A stretch of DNA of 64,000 bases from NCBI RefSeq assembly GCF_900141635.1, contig NZ_FSRH01000012.1, forward strand, positions 45,198 through 109,197, written 5' to 3'. Under the pieces are notes generated by a model. The model was not told where the DNA came from, searched no databases, and saw nothing but the letters and a program-made list of their open reading frames with translations. Source of the DNA: Peptoclostridium litorale DSM 5388. GTDB taxonomy: Bacteria; Bacillota; Clostridia; Peptostreptococcales; Peptostreptococcaceae. Shown one piece after another: positions 1 through 8,496 of the stretch (its first letter is position 1; each line of letters starts with the position of its first letter). Made by a program: the position numbers and the translations under genes.

Positions 1-444
1 ATCATATAATGCAACTCTCCCACAATTTATTTTCTCATAAAAATCATAGAGAATATGTAGCATGTCTATTTAAAAGACACTTAAAGAAATTATACTCGAA
101 TAATTAAGCCCTGTCAAATTTCATCTTTCTGAAAATTCTGTAAAGTCAACAGACCTGCAGTCCACCGGACTGCAGGTCTGTTGAGAAAGGAAAATAGTAT
201 CGACAGTGTGGGACTGCCAACATTTTATTTATTACCCATAAACGCGTATATAAATCTGTATTTTTAATTATACATTTCATAATAACTTCAAATAGTCTGT
301 AAAAAAATCTCCCTATGCATTAAAATGTTAAATGTACCATATAATGCGCAACAAGTATCCAATCGCATTTATACTACTTTCATTACAACTGGTGTGTTTG
401 GCCGCTCTCATCCAAATAAATACTATTAATACGAGGTGTGATTT
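1..444. other. Intergenic region at window start
   Basis: No convincing gene is visible. The stretch is AT-rich and its only strong structure is the perfect inverted repeat at 147-183, listed separately. A TATAAT element lies at 340-345, about 100 bases before the fabG-like gene, but I see no good -35 partner at 16-18 bases, so it is not called as a promoter. The gene left of the window is unknown. Confidence 0.5.
147..183. repeat. Perfect 17-bp inverted repeat (hairpin)
   Basis: Arms of 17 bases (147-163 and 167-183) are exactly complementary around a 3-base centre, giving a very stable GC-containing hairpin. Neither side is followed by a clear T-tract, so a classical intrinsic terminator is not proven. 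It may end transcription from a gene left of the window. Confidence 0.7.
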
Positions 445-1185
445 ATGAATATAGGAAAAACAGTCCTAGTTACAGGGGGCTCGAAAGGTATAGGAAAATC
501 CATTGCAGAAATTTTTGCATACAAAGGATATAGAGTTGTTGTCAACTACAACAGTTCAGCTGCAGATGCAAAAGATCTTGTGGAAAATCTTAAATCCTGC
601 GGAATGTCCGCTGAATCATTCAAGGCCGATGTCTCAAATAGGACTGAAGTAGACAGCATGGTTGATTTTTGCATAGAAAAGTTCGGCTCGATAGACGTTC
701 TTATAAACAATGCAGGCATATCTGATTCAAGTCTTTTCACCGACATAACAGAAGACGAATGGGACAGCATGATGAATGTGAATTTGAAGGGAGTTTTCAA
801 CTGCACTCAAAGCGCACTTAGATACATGCTACCGGTTAAAAAAGGCAAGGTCATAAATATATCTTCAATGTGGGGGCTTGTGGGGGGCTCCTGTGAAGTC
901 CATTATTCTGCCGCAAAGGCCGGGGTCATAGGGCTTACAAAAGCTCTTGCAAAAGAGCTGGGACCTTCAAATATTCAGGTAAACTGCATAGCCCCGGGAG
1001 TGATACAAACCGACATGCTCTCGGATTACAGCGAGAGTGACATACAAAGTCTAATATATGAAACCCCTTTGATGAGAATAGGAAAACCTCAAAACATAGC
1101 TCACAGCGCACTCTTCCTATCCAGTGACGAGTCAGACTTCATAACCGGACAAGTCCTGAGCGTAAATGGAGGATTTGTCATATGA
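445..1185 (+). CDS. fabG: FabG-like short-chain dehydrogenase/reductase
   Basis: A 246-residue classical short-chain dehydrogenase, the size of 3-oxoacyl-ACP reductases, which reduce 3-oxoacyl-ACP with NADPH in fatty acid elongation. The cofactor motif TGGSKGIG is at residues 10-17, the NNAG motif at 88-91, and the catalytic Asn113, Ser140/141, Tyr154 and Lys158 are present. The C-terminal VNGG is typical. The start is supported by GAGGTG a few bases upstream. No other fatty acid gene adjoins it, so this could be a stand-alone paralogue acting on another hydroxy or oxo compound. The family is certain; the substrate is not. Confidence 0.8.
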   Translation: MNIGKTVLVTGGSKGIGKSIAEIFAYKGYRVVVNYNSSAADAKDLVENLKSCGMSAESFKADVSNRTEVDSMVDFCIEKFGSIDVLINNAGISDSSLFTDITEDEWDSMMNVNLKGVFNCTQSALRYMLPVKKGKVINISSMWGLVGGSCEVHYSAAKAGVIGLTKALAKELGPSNIQVNCIAPGVIQTDMLSDYSESDIQSLIYETPLMRIGKPQNIAHSALFLSSDESDFITGQVLSVNGGFVI

Positions 1186-1194
1186 CAAATCCTC
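1169..1194. repeat. 26-bp perfect palindrome over the fabG stop codon
   Basis: The sequence from 1169 to 1194 equals its own reverse complement and contains the TGA stop of the fabG-like gene (1183-1185). It sits between two convergent genes. It would form a hairpin in either transcript but has no strong T-tract, so it is at best a weak bidirectional terminator. Confidence 0.6.
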
Positions 1195-1235
1195 ATAAAA
1201 ACAGCTTTCTCCTATAAATACACTTCATTAAACCA

Positions 1236-2009
1236 TCATTTGAAATACGGCTCTATTATAACCATCTTTACAGGATCGCTATATTTTTCTATCCTGTCTT
1301 CGCTCCTTTGATATATATATATGCTTTGAACTCCAGGTATGTCTATTTCAAAGTCCACCCTCTCGCCTCTTCTAACCCGAATTTCCTTTATGAGCGTTTC
1401 CCTAGCATAATTCTCATAAAACTTGAAAAGCACCTCGTCTGCATTAGTGTCGTTTTCCAGATGTATTGACCCTCCAAACTTTTGATATGCGCCATAGGGC
1501 CTCACTATTGCCGCGTAGTTTATATATCCTACCGAATCACTGCCGCTGTCCCCAAAATCCTTTCTGAAAACTATGCCGTACTCTCCTTTTTCTCCATTTA
1601 TATTCAGTATATCTTCGTCAGTAGTATATTCCGAATTAAACCTGTCTTCATATTCATATACATTGACACCTATCCCTTTGTTCTTTTCTCCAAGTTCTAT
1701 TGTCTTTTCATCTTCATTCCAAAAAACAGCAGTCCCCAGCAGTTCAGCCAAAAATCTCACAGGCAGGTATGCCCTTCCTTCGTATACTATAGGAGATATA
1801 ACTTTCCCAAAATCTTGGCCCTCTATTACAATTCCTATATCCTCACTTACTTTAGGTACTGTCTCCATATCCCAGTTCAACTCAGATACAACGTCTATGT
1901 CCGCGCTTATTCCAGGCGATGTCTTTTCCTCCTGAGCAGATGAAATAAACCCCATAATGCCAAAACAAATCAGCGTAATCAGTATAGCTTTCTTAATATC
2001 CATATGCAT
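1236..2009 (-). CDS. Secreted stalk-domain (Cu amine oxidase N-like) protein
   Basis: The protein is 257 residues if it starts at the ATG at 2009, which has a GGGGTG ribosome site just upstream. The longer in-frame extension to 2120 lacks one and would precede the signal peptide. Residues 1 to about 25 form a signal peptide (lysines, a hydrophobic core, then SSA). Residues about 55-110 match the copper amine oxidase N-terminal-like stalk domain found in many clostridial surface proteins, with the hallmark GRAYLPVRFLAELLG followed by W. The last 120 residues are beta-rich and unrecognised. A role at the cell surface or in the wall is inferred. It is transcribed alone, convergent with the fabG-like gene. 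Confidence 0.65.
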   Translation of the reverse strand: MHMDIKKAILITLICFGIMGFISSAQEEKTSPGISADIDVVSELNWDMETVPKVSEDIGIVIEGQDFGKVISPIVYEGRAYLPVRFLAELLGTAVFWNEDEKTIELGEKNKGIGVNVYEYEDRFNSEYTTDEDILNINGEKGEYGIVFRKDFGDSGSDSVGYINYAAIVRPYGAYQKFGGSIHLENDTNADEVLFKFYENYARETLIKEIRVRRGERVDFEIDIPGVQSIYIYQRSEDRIEKYSDPVKMVIIEPYFK

Positions 2010-2337
2010 CACCCCGCAAATATACATTTGTTTAATTATACCCATATTAAACAAATGTATTAACAATGCGCGGAAAGTAGGTTTAAATAATTTATACCTG
2101 ATTATTATGAATTTGCACAAATCAAACTCCTGAAAACATACGCAGTATAATGTATAATATCATATAGGGTATATTTTGAATCACATGTATTATATCTGAT
2201 ATTTTGTCGTCCCAATTGCGCTTGAAATCTGATATCATTTACATGTGGCAGCTTTATTTTATTAAGTAGCCAAGTAAACTCTTGATTTTAATAACGAGGT
2301 AAGCAGGCTCTTAATATGTTCAAAAAGGAGAGTTTTT

Positions 2338-4314
2338 ATGGAAAATAAGGATATAATATTTGCACTTGACATAGGCACCAGATCCATAATAGGTATTGTC
2401 TGCACCCAGGAGGATGAGAAGCTTAAAATAGTAGCAAGTGAAATCATAGAGCATGAAAAAAGAACCATGTATGACGGCCAGATACACGATATAGACGGGG
2501 TCGCAAAAATAGTATCTAAGGTAAAGTATTCGCTAGAATCCCAAATAGGTTTCCAGCTTAAGAGAGTTGCAATAGCCGCAGCCGGAAGAGCGCTCAAAAC
2601 CGCTAGCGGAAGCGCTCAAATGGATGTGGACTTCACTAGCGAAGTTGACAAGACATCTGTTGAAAGCATTGAGCTTGAGGCCATTCAAAATGCCCAGTCA
2701 CTTCTGGGTGAAACCCTTGAAAAGCAGGGAGCCAAATACTACTGCGTGGGCCATTCCGTAAGCGCATACTACCTTGACGGAAATTACATCGAATCGCTCA
2801 TAGGACACCGAGGGGAGCAAATATCTGTTGAAATACTTGCCACATTCCTTCCGAACATAGTAGTCGACAGCCTGTACAGCGTAATGGACAGGGTCGGGCT
2901 TGAAGTCGAAAGCCTCACGCTCGAGCCTATCGCTGCAATAAACATAGCAATAAAGAAGAACATGAGGCTTTTGAATCTTGCAATGGTGGACATAGGCGCA
3001 GGAACATGCGATATAGCGGTTACAAACAACGGCACAATAAGTGCCTATGCAATGGTTCCCGGAGCCGGTGACAAAATAACCGAAGCCATATCCCACAAAT
3101 ATCTTCTCGACTTTGACACTGCCGAAATTGTAAAAAGACAGCTTTCAAGCCCTGGCAACATAACTTTTTCAGACATAGTCGGCATAGAAACTGTAATAAG
3201 TGCTCAGGAGATGGTGTCTTCAATTGAAGATTCCATACGTGACATGGGCGTTCAAATAGCCCAGGAAATACTAAAATATAATACAAAGCCCCCAGGCGCC
3301 GTATTCCTTGTAGGAGGAGCTAGTCAGATACCGCTGCTTCCGCAGGTCATAGCAGATGAACTCGGAATACCCCTGCAAAGGGTTGCCTTGAGGGATTCTT
3401 CCATAGCAAACGAATTCGAAGGCATAGAAGACAGGCTACGTGGGCCGGATTCCATAACGCCTCTTGGAATAGCACTTGAACATTCAATAAATGCAAAAAA
3501 GAATTTCATAGAGATAGTGTTCAATGAAAAATCCATAAGGATGTTCAACTCGAAAGTGCTTACCGTATCAGACGCCCTTGTCATGTCAGGATTCAACCCG
3601 AGAAACCTAATACCTCAAAGTGGGGACGAGTTTGTGTATTCACTGAATGGATCTGAAAGGCACCTAAAGGGCCTTCCTGGAATGCCTGCCCAAATAGTAT
3701 TGAATGGGAAAGACTCAAGCCTTACTGATGTTCTTTCCGACGGAGACAAAATAACTGTATTGAGCGCTCAAAAAGGCGATCAGAGAAAGCCCTCTCTGTA
3801 TGAATGTCTAAAGCTTGAATGGTATGATGATGTGGCGATAGCAAAATCATCTATAGGCGTAAACGGTATTGATGCGACATCGGACTCTACCCTTTCATCC
3901 GGAGACAGCATAACCATAAAGCCCACGGGCGAATATATCTCTAATGCAGCCCCTGCAAATACAGCATATGATGAATTTTCAGATCCTGCTTACAGCACGG
4001 ATGAGCTGGATTTCGACTTTGATTATGAAAGTTCAGATGAATATGAAAATGATGATGAATTTGAAAGCTTAAGCCCACCCGCTTCACATGAAAATTCCGT
4101 CAAAATACAAAAATTCATGTCTGTGGTTGTGAACGGTGAAAGAGTCGATATATCACATTCAAAGGAAAAGTTCATACTTACCGATATATTCGAATATATC
4201 GATTTCGACATATCAAAGCCCCAGGGATTTTTAACAATGTCGGTAAACGGGACAAGGGAAAGCTTCAATTACAAGCTTAAAACTGGCGATGTAATTGAAA
4301 TTTCATGGAAATGA
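2338..4314 (+). CDS. Long FtsA-like actin-fold ATPase with beta-grasp-like tail
   Basis: 658 residues. The first 385 follow the FtsA/PilM actin-fold plan: phosphate-1 loop DIGTRS (11-16), a 1C-like insert (about 60-165), phosphate-2 loop DIGAGTCD (218-225) and the adenosine motif LVGGAS (324-329). FtsA-type proteins polymerise under the membrane and link FtsZ or other machinery to it. Here the usual C-terminal amphipathic membrane anchor is not evident. Instead residues about 390-530 and 590-658 carry three copies of a pattern (V/L)NG ... L..GD.I, separated by an acidic linker (about 545-580), suggesting small beta-grasp modules. Clostridia commonly have a long FtsA-like paralogue of this kind; its function is not settled. 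AAGGAG precedes the ATG. The gene is monocistronic and followed by a terminator at 4351. Confidence 0.7.
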   Translation: MENKDIIFALDIGTRSIIGIVCTQEDEKLKIVASEIIEHEKRTMYDGQIHDIDGVAKIVSKVKYSLESQIGFQLKRVAIAAAGRALKTASGSAQMDVDFTSEVDKTSVESIELEAIQNAQSLLGETLEKQGAKYYCVGHSVSAYYLDGNYIESLIGHRGEQISVEILATFLPNIVVDSLYSVMDRVGLEVESLTLEPIAAINIAIKKNMRLLNLAMVDIGAGTCDIAVTNNGTISAYAMVPGAGDKITEAISHKYLLDFDTAEIVKRQLSSPGNITFSDIVGIETVISAQEMVSSIEDSIRDMGVQIAQEILKYNTKPPGAVFLVGGASQIPLLPQVIADELGIPLQRVALRDSSIANEFEGIEDRLRGPDSITPLGIALEHSINAKKNFIEIVFNEKSIRMFNSKVLTVSDALVMSGFNPRNLIPQSGDEFVYSLNGSERHLKGLPGMPAQIVLNGKDSSLTDVLSDGDKITVLSAQKGDQRKPSLYECLKLEWYDDVAIAKSSIGVNGIDATSDSTLSSGDSITIKPTGEYISNAAPANTAYDEFSDPAYSTDELDFDFDYESSDEYENDDEFESLSPPASHENSVKIQKFMSVVVNGERVDISHSKEKFILTDIFEYIDFDISKPQGFLTMSVNGTRESFNYKLKTGDVIEISWK

Positions 4315-4350
4315 TTATATACTCCCTGTACTATTTTCAAATATAAAACA

Positions 4351-4394
4351 GCCTGGAAATGCTCAGCTAAATCTGAGCATTTCCAGGCCTTTTT
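4351..4394 (+). terminator. Intrinsic terminator of the FtsA-like gene
   Basis: A 16-bp perfect stem (4351-4366 with 4373-4388) and a 6-base loop are followed by a run of six T. A T-containing stretch on the other side suggests it also ends the convergent minus-strand gene. Confidence 0.92.
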
Positions 4395-4402
4395 TAATTG
4401 CA

Positions 4403-5494
4403 TCACCTTTTTGACAGGAATTCATAAAAACTTTCAGCAATATCCTGTGCAAAATCATATATTAGCGATCCCGAAAAAATGAATTCATCATTGAGCGACA
4501 AATACTCTCCATATCTGCTTAAAAGCTTTGAATCCACATCTATCCTGACATCCATGTCGTAGTTTGAAACCACGAGCTGACCTGAATCTGAAACAAAAAA
4601 TATCGAATCCAGGTCATTGCTTATTAAATACTCTCCCGCTGCGACATGGCTGTTGTCAGGCTTGAACTGGGTGAGCATCACACCCTTTTCAAACGGACTT
4701 TTAAGGCAGTGGCTCATATCCTCAATGAATTGTCTCTTGAAATTCTCAATATCGTCTATGATATATATTCCTATATATTCGTCCCTTTTTATTTCATCAA
4801 GGACGTCAAGGCAGTCCACTTGCGACACTTTGCCAATCTTTATAGACCTGACGCAATATCCCTCTTTTGATGTGTCAGTTGAAAAACCAATATTGGCTGT
4901 AAAATATGCGTTCCTGTCCTCATAAATACAGCTGCATATATAATTGCCCGTTTTAAGTTTTCTAACTGAATTCTTGAGCAGTGTTCCATTTGCATAAGTT
5001 ATTTTCATATTTTTCAATTCGGGATTTAAGGAATACTGCCCTAAAGCCTCCCTGTCCCTTGCTATGAATCTCATAGCCATGTAATTTATAAATTCCACAT
5101 CACTTTCAATTTTTTTGCACAGCTTGAAAAACAGGCTCTTTTTATCTACAGGATCAGTTTCCATTTCCAGTATGAAGTCATATTCGTCCTTGTTTTCCGG
5201 AAGTGGTTTTCCATATCTTATGTTCTTGCCGGCATATTCCTTCACAAGGAAAACGGCCTCCTCCTTTGATATATACATCCGGTCTGAACCAAGGCCTCCC
5301 ATAAGTCTTTCCTCTTCATTAAAAAGTCTCTTGTCATCCCCGTTGTATATTCCCATATAGTCTGCAAGCCCAAGCCCTTCGCAGTCTAAAAGGAAGTACT
5401 GGTCCAGTTTTTTATTTTTATTTTTCCAAGACATTCTAAGCCCCATGCTACCCATGAGCCTTGAATTGGTAATCTTTGCATATAAAAATTCCAT
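4403..5494 (-). CDS. Unrecognised 363-residue protein
   Basis: I do not recognise this family. The start at 5494 has a good AGAAGGTG site 5-6 bases upstream and the frame is open for 363 codons with normal codon use, so the gene is real. There is no signal peptide or membrane segment, and the protein is charged and mixed alpha/beta, suggesting a cytoplasmic location. An N-terminal motif LLDCEGLGLADYMG and a tyrosine- and aspartate-rich second half are the most distinctive parts. It lies alone, convergent with the FtsA-like gene and sharing its terminator. No function is proposed. Confidence 0.75.
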   Translation of the reverse strand: MEFLYAKITNSRLMGSMGLRMSWKNKNKKLDQYFLLDCEGLGLADYMGIYNGDDKRLFNEEERLMGGLGSDRMYISKEEAVFLVKEYAGKNIRYGKPLPENKDEYDFILEMETDPVDKKSLFFKLCKKIESDVEFINYMAMRFIARDREALGQYSLNPELKNMKITYANGTLLKNSVRKLKTGNYICSCIYEDRNAYFTANIGFSTDTSKEGYCVRSIKIGKVSQVDCLDVLDEIKRDEYIGIYIIDDIENFKRQFIEDMSHCLKSPFEKGVMLTQFKPDNSHVAAGEYLISNDLDSIFFVSDSGQLVVSNYDMDVRIDVDSKLLSRYGEYLSLNDEFIFSGSLIYDFAQDIAESFYEFLSKR

Positions 5495-5898
5495 ATGTCA
5501 CCTTCTCTAAAGTCTTTTTGAAATTTAATCTCAACACGTCTAGCAAACTAAATTATTTAATACCATAAGTAAATGCTTTTAAACTCATAAATCCATATCC
5601 CTTTTACTTTTTATTCACGCTATCTGTAATATCTAACTACTAATTATATAACTCTGTCCATAATTTTTCAAACTCATTTCAACAATTCGTTCCACAAAAA
5701 CACATTTATGAGTGTACAATTAAAATTCAAAACCACCGTCATGTATTTTGACAACTGACAAAACCTCATATATTCTCTATAATAGACATAATAACTGTTT
5801 AAATGCTTCACTGTTATTGTATAATTAATAATACGTATACATTCAATACTGATTGTATTTTTGCACTGAAAATATATGATGCTAGGAAGGTGTTGTTA
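5495..5898. other. AT-rich divergent intergenic region
   Basis: About 400 bases between divergent genes, very AT-rich. A sigma-A type promoter for the HAD gene is visible on the plus strand (5755-5783, listed separately). I see no small gene with a ribosome site in the rest. Confidence 0.5.
5755..5783 (+). promoter_or_regulatory. Putative sigma-A promoter of the HAD hydrolase gene
   Basis: CTGACA (5755-5760), a 17-base spacer and TATAAT (5778-5783) give a near-consensus promoter about 115 bases before the proposed TTG start. Confidence 0.6.
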
Positions 5899-6627
5899 TT
5901 GGGAAATATTGCAGCTTTTTTCGACATAGATGGTACTCTCCACAGGGACTCGCTGATGATAGAACATTTTAAAAAACTTATTAAATTCGAGGTCATAGAC
6001 GAGAAATACTGGTACGACCAGCTCAAGCACACTCACGAAAAGTGGGTGAAAAGAAAAGGGGAATATGACAGCTATCTCCTCGAGGCAGCCCAGATATATA
6101 TAGATTCGCTAAAGGGAGTTAAAAAAGAAATAATAGACTATACAAGCGACAGGGTTATAAACCTCAAGTTCGATAAAGTCTACAGATACACAAGGGCCAT
6201 GATAAAGTGGCATGTGGATATGGGCCACACTGTGATATTCATATCCGGGAGCCCTGATTTTCTGGTTGAAAAAATGTCCAGGATGTATGATGCCACGGAC
6301 TATATAGGAACAAAATATATATTTGAAGACGGCGTGTTCAGCGGCAAAATAGTGCCTATGTGGGAATCAAAGGACAAGAATGTGGCCATAGGGGAATTCA
6401 TAGAAAAATATGACATAGACCTTTCGCAGTGCTATGCATACGGCGATACAAACGGTGACCTTTCAATGCTTAAAAAGGTAAAGCATCCCGTAGCCATAAA
6501 TCCTACTCATGAACTCATATATAAAATCAAAAGCGAGCCTGAGCTTTCCGAAAAGATAAGCATAATAGTGGAGCGAAAAGATGTTATATACAACTTGAAA
6601 TCCGATATAGAGACAATAGAGCTTTAG
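5899..6627 (+). CDS. HAD-superfamily (class IB) phosphatase
   Basis: A HAD-type phosphohydrolase of about 242 residues. Motif I is DIDGT with the nucleophile Asp9 and Asp11, motif II is FISGSP, and motif IV is YGDTNGDLSML, where Asp residues bind magnesium. The arrangement is that of subclass IB, which includes phosphoserine phosphatase SerB and related enzymes. I choose the TTG at 5899 because AGGAAGG lies 8 bases before it and homologues begin right before motif I; the upstream ATG at 5803 would add an unlikely, cysteine-containing extension. The substrate cannot be read from sequence; phosphoserine or a lipid or sugar phosphate are possible. It is a single gene with its own promoter and a shared terminator. 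Confidence 0.75.
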   Translation: MGNIAAFFDIDGTLHRDSLMIEHFKKLIKFEVIDEKYWYDQLKHTHEKWVKRKGEYDSYLLEAAQIYIDSLKGVKKEIIDYTSDRVINLKFDKVYRYTRAMIKWHVDMGHTVIFISGSPDFLVEKMSRMYDATDYIGTKYIFEDGVFSGKIVPMWESKDKNVAIGEFIEKYDIDLSQCYAYGDTNGDLSMLKKVKHPVAINPTHELIYKIKSEPELSEKISIIVERKDVIYNLKSDIETIEL

Positions 6628-6664
6628 ACTGCATCCATATACGGACCCATAACAAATTACAACG

Positions 6665-6714
6665 TGCAAAAATGATTGAAGTGGCGATATTATTTCCACT
6701 TTAATCATTTTGCA
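6665..6714. terminator. Bidirectional terminator between HAD gene and cobO
   Basis: A long imperfect stem (TGCAAAA...AAGTGG with CCACTT...TTTTGCA) separates the convergent HAD and cobO genes. The A-rich left arm and T-rich right arm suit termination in both directions. Confidence 0.7.
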
Positions 6715-6737
6715 TATTTAACGCCATTTACACCTGT

Positions 6738-7268
6738 CTAGTATTCTATTCCCTTCCTCGCTCCTATACCCTTGTCAAATGGATGCTTTATCTTTTTCAT
6801 CTCCGTAACAAGGTCCGCAATTTCCACAATTTCTTTTGGAACATTTCTCCCAGTCATTATAATTTCCATTTCATAAGGCTTTTGCTCCAGTATCCTCAAA
6901 AGATTTGCAATCTGGACAAGCCCGTTTGATATTGCTCCCATTATCTCGTCAAGTATGAGAACATCACAGGCCTTTTCGCTTATTGTTTTTTCTATGAACT
7001 CAAGTGCCATGTCGGTCTCTTTTTTTACCTCTTTTATCTCCTCCTCACTCAGAGTCCAAAAAAATCCTCGTTCACTTTGGAATCTGAACACCTGGAATCC
7101 ATCGATGTCTTTGAGTATATTCATCTCTCCTGTATCTGAAGACTTTAAAAACTGCACCATATACACCTTGAGCCCTCGCCCACATGCTCTGACTCCCTGT
7201 CCTACAGAAGCTGTGGTCTTTCCCTTTCCCTCTCCCGTATATATCTGTATAAGTCCTTTTTCAAACAT
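6738..7268 (-). CDS. cobO: Cob(I)yrinic acid a,c-diamide adenosyltransferase
   Basis: A CobA/CobO/BtuR-type ATP:corrinoid adenosyltransferase of 176 residues, full length for the family. It transfers the 5'-deoxyadenosyl group of ATP to reduced corrinoid, giving the adenosylcobalamin used by mutases and aminomutases of amino-acid fermentation. The P-loop TGEGKGKTT (11-19) is the family version, VLILDEI matches the Walker B strand, and GRNVPKE lies near the C-terminus. The gene stands alone with no other cobalamin gene and no visible B12 riboswitch, so it may serve salvage as well as synthesis. The ATG at 7268 follows AAAGGGGG. Confidence 0.9.
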   Translation of the reverse strand: MFEKGLIQIYTGEGKGKTTASVGQGVRACGRGLKVYMVQFLKSSDTGEMNILKDIDGFQVFRFQSERGFFWTLSEEEIKEVKKETDMALEFIEKTISEKACDVLILDEIMGAISNGLVQIANLLRILEQKPYEMEIIMTGRNVPKEIVEIADLVTEMKKIKHPFDKGIGARKGIEY

Positions 7269-7481
7269 GTATAAGCCCCCTTTAATCTTTATGTGAAATG
7301 TATTTTATTTTTGCTTATATGCCCAAATTCATTAGATTTTTTATATTTTAGCCCATATTACCATATCATTAAGCCCATATTCAAGAATTATCCCTCTTTG
7401 CCCCGCTTGACTCACTTTCGCAGTGGTATTATAATTTCCAAATGGGTATTTAAAATAAATATGCCATAGTTTTTAAAACAC

Positions 7482-7510
7482 TTGAGATATTCTCTGCATG
7501 AATGTATAAT
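7482..7510 (+). promoter_or_regulatory. Sigma-A promoter of the metal importer operon
   Basis: TTGAGA (7482-7487), a 17-base spacer and TATAAT (7505-7510) lie about 48 bases before the lipoprotein ATG. The leader (7511-7550) has an AT-rich part that might hold a metalloregulator site, but no perfect Zur palindrome is visible. Confidence 0.75.
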
Positions 7511-7557
7511 CTATTATTAATTGCAAACGAATTTCATTTACCCTTTGGAGGTGTCAC

Positions 7558-8496
7558 ATGAAAAAACGTATTTTACTATTACTGACAGTACTATCACTAT
7601 CATTTCTGATTGCAGGATGCAATGGTTCCTCGCCTGAGAAACCAACAAAACCGGTAATAGCCGTATCCATAGTTCCCGAAAAAGAATTTGTACGTGCGGT
7701 GGCTGGCGATCTTGTAGATGTGGTTACAATGATACCGCCAGGAAGCAGCCCTTCAAACTACCAGCCCACTCCGCTTGAAATGGAGTCTTTCAGCAATGCT
7801 TCAATATATTTTGCAATTGGAGTCCCCGCAGAGGACGCAAATATACTCAAAAAAGCAAAAGAACTCAATCCACAGCTCAAAATAGTAAGGCTGGATGACG
7901 AAGTCGGGAAAATGTACCCTCACAGGTATTTCGAGGATGCTCACTCTCACGAAGATGAATTGACCGAAAAGGGTGGTACTGAAAATAACTATGAAAACCA
8001 TGATATCGGAATAAAGGATCCTCATATATGGATGTCTCCCAAAAGAGTCATGGTTATGGTCGATACAATAGCAAGCGAGCTTTCAAAAATGGACAGTGAA
8101 AACAGTGAGACATATATTTCAAATGCAAAGTCATACAAGGAGAAGCTGTCTAGTCTTGACCTGAAAATAAAGCAGACCCTTGAAGGGCTCCCAAATAAAT
8201 CATTTATAATATATCACCCATCCCTCGGCTATTTCGCAGACGATTACGGCCTTGAAATGGTAAGCGTTGAAAGCAGTGGAAAAAGTGCAAGCGCAAAGGA
8301 GCTGGAGTACATAATCGACTTTGCAAGAGAAAAAAACATAAAGGTCGTATTCTACCAGTCTGAAATCGACAGTAGTCAGTCAAGAACGCTTGCAAATGAA
8401 ATAGAAGGCAAAACCACTGAAATTTCAACACTTTCGGGAAACTACATTGAAAACATGGAGAAAATAGCCAGCACTTTCAAGGAGGTCCTCCAGTGA
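7558..8496 (+). CDS. Zinc/manganese ABC transporter, substrate-binding lipoprotein
   Basis: A 312-residue cluster A-I solute-binding protein (ZnuA/AdcA family) that captures a divalent metal outside the membrane and delivers it to the permease encoded downstream. It has a lipoprotein signal with lipobox LIAGC and lipidated Cys21. A loop rich in His, Asp and Glu (about 120-150, HRYFEDAHSHEDE) is typical of zinc-specific members. The metal ligands expected of the family appear as the His in DPHIWMSP, the His of YHPS and a C-terminal acidic residue. GGAGG lies 7 bases before the ATG. It is the first of three overlapping genes. Zinc is favoured because of the His-rich loop, but manganese is possible. 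Confidence 0.85.
   Translation: MKKRILLLLTVLSLSFLIAGCNGSSPEKPTKPVIAVSIVPEKEFVRAVAGDLVDVVTMIPPGSSPSNYQPTPLEMESFSNASIYFAIGVPAEDANILKKAKELNPQLKIVRLDDEVGKMYPHRYFEDAHSHEDELTEKGGTENNYENHDIGIKDPHIWMSPKRVMVMVDTIASELSKMDSENSETYISNAKSYKEKLSSLDLKIKQTLEGLPNKSFIIYHPSLGYFADDYGLEMVSVESSGKSASAKELEYIIDFAREKNIKVVFYQSEIDSSQSRTLANEIEGKTTEISTLSGNYIENMEKIASTFKEVLQ

Noticed and set aside
1482..1943. Open frames on the plus strand opposite the stalk-domain protein
   Set aside because: They are antisense shadows with no ribosome site and compositions typical of reversed codons.
5803..5898. N-terminal extension of the HAD hydrolase from the ATG at 5803
   Set aside because: It starts right at the promoter region, has no ribosome site and adds an atypical segment; AGGAAGG points to the TTG at 5899.
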